From: an uncultured Oscillospiraceae bacterium
Lineage (GTDB): Bacteria; Bacillota; Clostridia; Oscillospirales; Ruminococcaceae
Assembly (NCBI GenBank): GCA_910579175.1
Contig: CAJTTB010000005.1
Coordinates: forward strand, 80,574 to 144,573
DNA: 64,000 nt
Direction: 5' to 3'
Shown here piece after piece: positions 61,501 to 64,000 of this stretch. A program made the position numbers and the translations under genes. A model generated the notes under the pieces. That model worked only from the letters and a program-made list of their open reading frames with translations. It did no database searches and was not told the origin of the DNA. Every line of letters begins with the position of its first letter. Position 1 is the first letter of the stretch.

Positions 61501-64000
61501 AAGCTGCTGAAAAATCAGCTGCAATTCAAGAAAGTCAAGTAACAATCGAAGCATTCTCTCAACCAGGTTCTAGCACTTCAGCAAGTGGAGATGATATTTA
61601 TACTACCGTAACTGTAAGTGGATTAACCGCGGGTGATATCGTATATGTTTATGAAGACGCAGAAGGCGCAGAACCAACTAAGACTTCTTTAACAGTAGTA
61701 GAAGGAGCAACTTCTGTTTCTATTCCTAGAGTTTTGATTCCACGTACAGGTGGTAAGTTAGGTTTAAGCGTTAAGAGTGTAGGTAAGATTGTATCTGATA
61801 AGACGATTATCAATACACCTGAATTTGAAGCGGCAAAAGCAACTATTTCTTTCTATGCTAAGAATGAAGCTGGTGAAGGATTAAATGGTGTTATTTTTGG
61901 AATCTATAATGAAGAAGACACTAAGGTTGATGAAATTAGTTCACCTTCTGATTCACCAAGAACCGTTGATCTTCCTTTGGGAACTTATACCTTAAAATGT
62001 ATTTCTTTTCCACAAGGTTATGAAAAACCAGACGATATTTTGGTAATTCTACGTTCAGAAAAACAAGTTTATGATGTAGAAGTAACTGTAAAGAAAGTCG
62101 ATAAAACTGCATTAAACGCAGCAATTGCACAAACAGAAGGATTGACTGAAGCTGATTATACAGCAGAAAGCTGGGCAGCTTTACAAACTGCTTTAACTGC
62201 TGCACAAGCTGTTGCAGATAAAGCAGATACAACCCAAGAAGAAGTAGATGCGGCAACTACTGCTTTAACTGAAGCAATTGCAGGCTTGGCTGAAAAAGAA
62301 GTAGACAAATCTGAATTAGAAGCAGCTATTTCATTTGCAGATAAAATGACAGAAGCTGATTATACACCAGCAAGTTGGGAAGCATTACAAAAAGCTTTAG
62401 ATGCTGCAAAAGCTGTTAGAGATAAAGAAAAACCAACTCAGGAAGAAGTAGATGCAGCAGCAACAGCATTGACTGAAGCACTTGAAGGAATGGTTGAAAA
62501 GGCAGATAAAACTGCATTAAAAGCAGCAATTGCAGAAGCAGAAGCAAAAAATGAAGCTGATTATGCAGTACCAAGTTGGGAAGCATTACAAGAAGCTTTA
62601 GATGCTGCAAGACTTGTTGATAAAGATGAAAATGCAACTCAAGAACAAGTTAATACAGCAACAAAAGCGGTTACTGATGCAATTGCAGAATTGGTCGGTA
62701 AAGATCAAGTAGATAAGACACTGTTGAATCATGCAATTACAGAAGCTGGAAAATTGACTGAAGCTGATTATACAGCAGACAGTTGGGCAGCTTTACAAAC
62801 TGCATTAAAAGCAGCAGAAGATGTTCAAGCGAAAGCAGACGCAACTCAAACAGAAGTAGACGAAGCAACCAGTGCATTAGAAACAGCAATGGAAAACTTA
62901 GTTCAGGTTGCCCCAGAAATAGATACAACTGAATTAGAAGCAGCAATTGCACAAGCAGAAAAATTGACTGAAACTGATTATACAGCAGACAGTTGGGCAG
63001 CTTTACAGGCTGCATTAGAAGCAGCAGTTGCACTTGGAGAAGATGCAACCCAAGCAGATGTAGACGCAGCGACAAAAGCAATCACTGACGCAATTGACGG
63101 TTTGGTGAAAGTAACACCAGAAGAAGTAGACAGAACAGCATTAGACGCAGCAATTGCACAAGCAGAAAAATTGACTGAAACTGATTATACAGCAGACAGT
63201 TGGGCAGCTTTACAGGCTGCATTAGAAGCAGCAGTTGCACTTGGAGAAGATGCAACCCAAGCAGATGTAGACGCAGCGACAAAAGCAATCACTGACGCAA
63301 TTGACGGTTTGGTGAAAGTAACACCAGAAGAAGTAGACAGAACAGCATTAGACGCAGCAATTGCACAAGCAGAAAAATTGACTGAAACTGATTATACAGC
63401 AGACAGTTGGGCAGCTTTACAGGCTGCATTAGAAGCAGCAGTTGCACTTGGAGAAGATGCAACCCAAGCAGATGTAGACGCAGCGACAAAAGCAATCACT
63501 GACGCAATTGACGGTTTGGTGAAAGTAACACCAGAAGAAGTAGACAGAACAGCATTAGAAGCAGCAGTTGCACAAGCAGAAAAATTGAATGCAGATGATT
63601 ACACGACAACAAGCTGGGCAGTTTTACAAACAGCATTGGATAATGCAAAAGCTTTAGGAGCAGAAGCAACCCAAGAAGAAGTAAATGCAGCAGCGAAAGC
63701 AATCACTGACGCAATTGCAGGCTTGGTTGAAAAAGCAGATAAAACAGCATTAGACGCAGCAATTGCAGAGGCAGAAGCATTGACTGAAGCTGATTACACA
63801 GCAGATAGTTGGGCAGCTTTACAAACAGCATTGGATAATGCAAAAGCCCTAGGAGAAGAAGCAACCCAAGAAGAAGTAAATGCAGCAGCAAAAGCAATCA
63901 CTGACGCAATTGCAGGCTTGGTTGAAAAAGCAGATAGAACAGCACTAGAAGCAGCAATTGCACAAGCAGAAGGATTAAATGAATCTAATTACATAGCAGA
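58560..64000 (+). CDS. Secreted GH85 endo-beta-N-acetylglucosaminidase with FIVAR array (3' cut by window)
   Basis: At least 1813 codons without a stop; the end is outside the window. Signal peptide at residues 1-32 (basic RKKRR, then LFSVLLAGIMTMSVAANA). GH85 catalytic domain: NYWQYVDSFIYWSGSEEG, GVPVVATLGFPWGTGAGY, KMIEIMDYYGFDGYFFNQES with N251 and acid/base E253. It cleaves the chitobiose core of N-glycans. Beta modules follow, then an F5/8-type sugar-binding domain (about 738-875: ASKALDGTAENGSKWCATNK), more beta modules, and from residue 1180 nine complete and one partial FIVAR repeats of 66-70 residues (TADSWAALQTAL; EVDAATKAITDAI). ATG is nine bases behind AAGGAG. A C-terminal sorting signal is expected but not visible. 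Confidence 0.92.
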   Translation, partial: MSSRKKRRLFSVLLAGIMTMSVAANALPVGAEVQESNGPVIENPMDQEVYNASTSPTNDQVSTRKAVGNDGSAEMNEAYANRESLKPIGPSFNVATILEWTAESDPDARYSRASIPLAEKKGGLVVNPLANPEAKLMLCSLANATHDKANAQGSESFLSYSFNYWQYVDSFIYWSGSEEGLFCMPTGEFTDAAHTNGVPVVATLGFPWGTGAGYVEEVRAFCQKAADGSFPVADKMIEIMDYYGFDGYFFNQESYGCGQAEADLIDEMMRYMHKKRPNMLISWYDSMTNSGGVSYQNAVNSRNDRYMKPDDTGNWGVDQFMMNYNWYDSQVNTTISTLKGMGRSQYDGFAGLDVQQNGMNTAFRDHQLFDEDGLLKLSLALYCPNSTLGKSSSGENFHEIEREFYVGPSGDPREAASDPTDSQNTNWVGMSRFFADKTVITKAPFVTNFNTGHGRQYFVDGVASREKEWSYQSNQDVVPSWTWIIDSEGAKLEGGYDFTDAYNGGNSVKFEGSLTANKANDIKLYHTNVAITNGMKLSLTHKNSDGKMKLVAYYGDANTDSFEKCTTTEYALDAEDTNKWGTSVVDLSKDAGKTLVAIGLKVESTTDVASYKVNLGQIKLTEKDRAALTAPKSVTLDDILYTDVSTAEARVYWDKVTGASSYEVYQKFNDGTKKLIMETPSNALYIPALKCPTGNDTVNLEVLAINQNGVRGAGKDLSIKWAYGEEDGEDVEIIDSENVCLNAEVTGVSFENASEPASKALDGTAENGSKWCATNKKTGWMSIKLKEEKTVKRWRVEHAEYGGEASNMNTVDFELQYKDGSGNWQSVKRIQNNTLAVTDIILDTPVTAQEWRLEVYNSGTSPWGAIRIYEWQMFESDSLPQTIPVPMHFASATNNQGATDTFTLKKVPVGQTVKVYKKEANGNYTELASKEAVAVAQGDEKVTVSFEDLDFGTTEAGKIYYTTTMTGATESAKLSAPFEAEAAEKSAAIQESQVTIEAFSQPGSSTSASGDDIYTTVTVSGLTAGDIVYVYEDAEGAEPTKTSLTVVEGATSVSIPRVLIPRTGGKLGLSVKSVGKIVSDKTIINTPEFEAAKATISFYAKNEAGEGLNGVIFGIYNEEDTKVDEISSPSDSPRTVDLPLGTYTLKCISFPQGYEKPDDILVILRSEKQVYDVEVTVKKVDKTALNAAIAQTEGLTEADYTAESWAALQTALTAAQAVADKADTTQEEVDAATTALTEAIAGLAEKEVDKSELEAAISFADKMTEADYTPASWEALQKALDAAKAVRDKEKPTQEEVDAAATALTEALEGMVEKADKTALKAAIAEAEAKNEADYAVPSWEALQEALDAARLVDKDENATQEQVNTATKAVTDAIAELVGKDQVDKTLLNHAITEAGKLTEADYTADSWAALQTALKAAEDVQAKADATQTEVDEATSALETAMENLVQVAPEIDTTELEAAIAQAEKLTETDYTADSWAALQAALEAAVALGEDATQADVDAATKAITDAIDGLVKVTPEEVDRTALDAAIAQAEKLTETDYTADSWAALQAALEAAVALGEDATQADVDAATKAITDAIDGLVKVTPEEVDRTALDAAIAQAEKLTETDYTADSWAALQAALEAAVALGEDATQADVDAATKAITDAIDGLVKVTPEEVDRTALEAAVAQAEKLNADDYTTTSWAVLQTALDNAKALGAEATQEEVNAAAKAITDAIAGLVEKADKTALDAAIAEAEALTEADYTADSWAALQTALDNAKALGEEATQEEVNAAAKAITDAIAGLVEKADRTALEAAIAQAEGLNESNYIA
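62940..63560 (+). repeat. Three tandem identical 207-bp FIVAR-coding units
   Basis: Units at 62940, 63147 and 63354 have the same sequence, including third codon positions, while flanking FIVAR units have diverged. This implies recent duplication or gene conversion. Confidence 0.9.

Noticed and set aside
62940..63560. CRISPR-like regular repetition
   Set aside because: The period is 207 bp with no spacers, all in frame in a protein-coding FIVAR array.
61936..63897. Series of Leu-rich minus-strand frames of 64-114 codons
   Set aside because: Shadows of the GCA/GAA-rich FIVAR-coding repeats on the plus strand; same length as the 207-bp period.

Overview
The window reads as chromosome of a low-GC, anaerobic, spore-forming and motile Clostridia, probably of the Ruminococcaceae/Oscillospiraceae type (inference, no marker search run). 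Support: a GerA-type germination operon, a flagellin, T-box and FMN-riboswitch attenuators, ECF vitamin transporters, type III glutamine synthetase with AsnA, indolepyruvate:ferredoxin oxidoreductase, strong AGGAGG Shine-Dalgarno sites, many TTG/GTG starts and rho-independent terminators at most gene ends.

Layout. 1-6 kb: a cut gene end, an AT-rich repeat-bearing gap, a polysaccharide deacetylase, a GH36 alpha-galactosidase and, convergent, glycogen branching enzyme. 6-9 kb: leucine T-box and leuA, a small membrane protein, tRNA-Gln. 9-14 kb: two GNAT acetyltransferases around a 44-residue membrane peptide, gdhA, and FMN riboswitch plus ribU. 14-18 kb: lipid kinase and an unusually large flagellin with a long structured leader. 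18-23 kb: DUF421/DUF4363 pair and a gerKA-gerKB-gerKC operon. 23-26 kb: two tRNA-Ser genes, then an AT-rich DUF4365 nuclease-like gene broken by a shift at a T8 tract, then thiT. 26-33 kb: DUF4230, PHP phosphoesterase, malic enzyme, rpsB-tsf, a phosphoribosyltransferase and a TSCPD protein. 33-38 kb: asnA-glnN and a CNNM/CBS membrane protein. 38-45 kb: paaK-iorAB-kinase-paaK-ACT, an arylacetate / aromatic amino acid fermentation cluster. 45-48 kb: nagB-nagA and a GH25 muramidase. 48-54 kb: GNAT, two unknown proteins and the potABCD polyamine importer. 54-58 kb: sdaAB-sdaAA, miaB and a YmcA/YlbF-type protein. 58.5 kb to the end: a secreted GH85 endo-beta-N-acetylglucosaminidase with an F5/8-type domain and a long FIVAR array that runs off the window.

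Physiology (inference). The cell takes sugars from alpha-galactosides, amino sugars and N-glycans (Aga, Nag, GH85), ferments amino acids (GDH, serine dehydratase, IOR), stores glycogen, and makes spores and flagella. Nitrogen assimilation (gdhA, glnN, asnA) is well represented.

Non-coding layer. Three copies of a roughly 250-bp element with IS200/IS605-like ends and omega-RNA-like hairpins but no transposase or TnpB lie at 6.5, 9.1 and 31.5 kb; one sits between the leucine attenuator and leuA. A second, shorter repeat family with a GCCAAC/GTTGGC core lies in at least five intergenic gaps. A perfect or near-perfect AAAAAGTATACTTTTT palindrome recurs only upstream of flagellin and of the GH85 adhesin, suggesting a shared regulator of surface structures.
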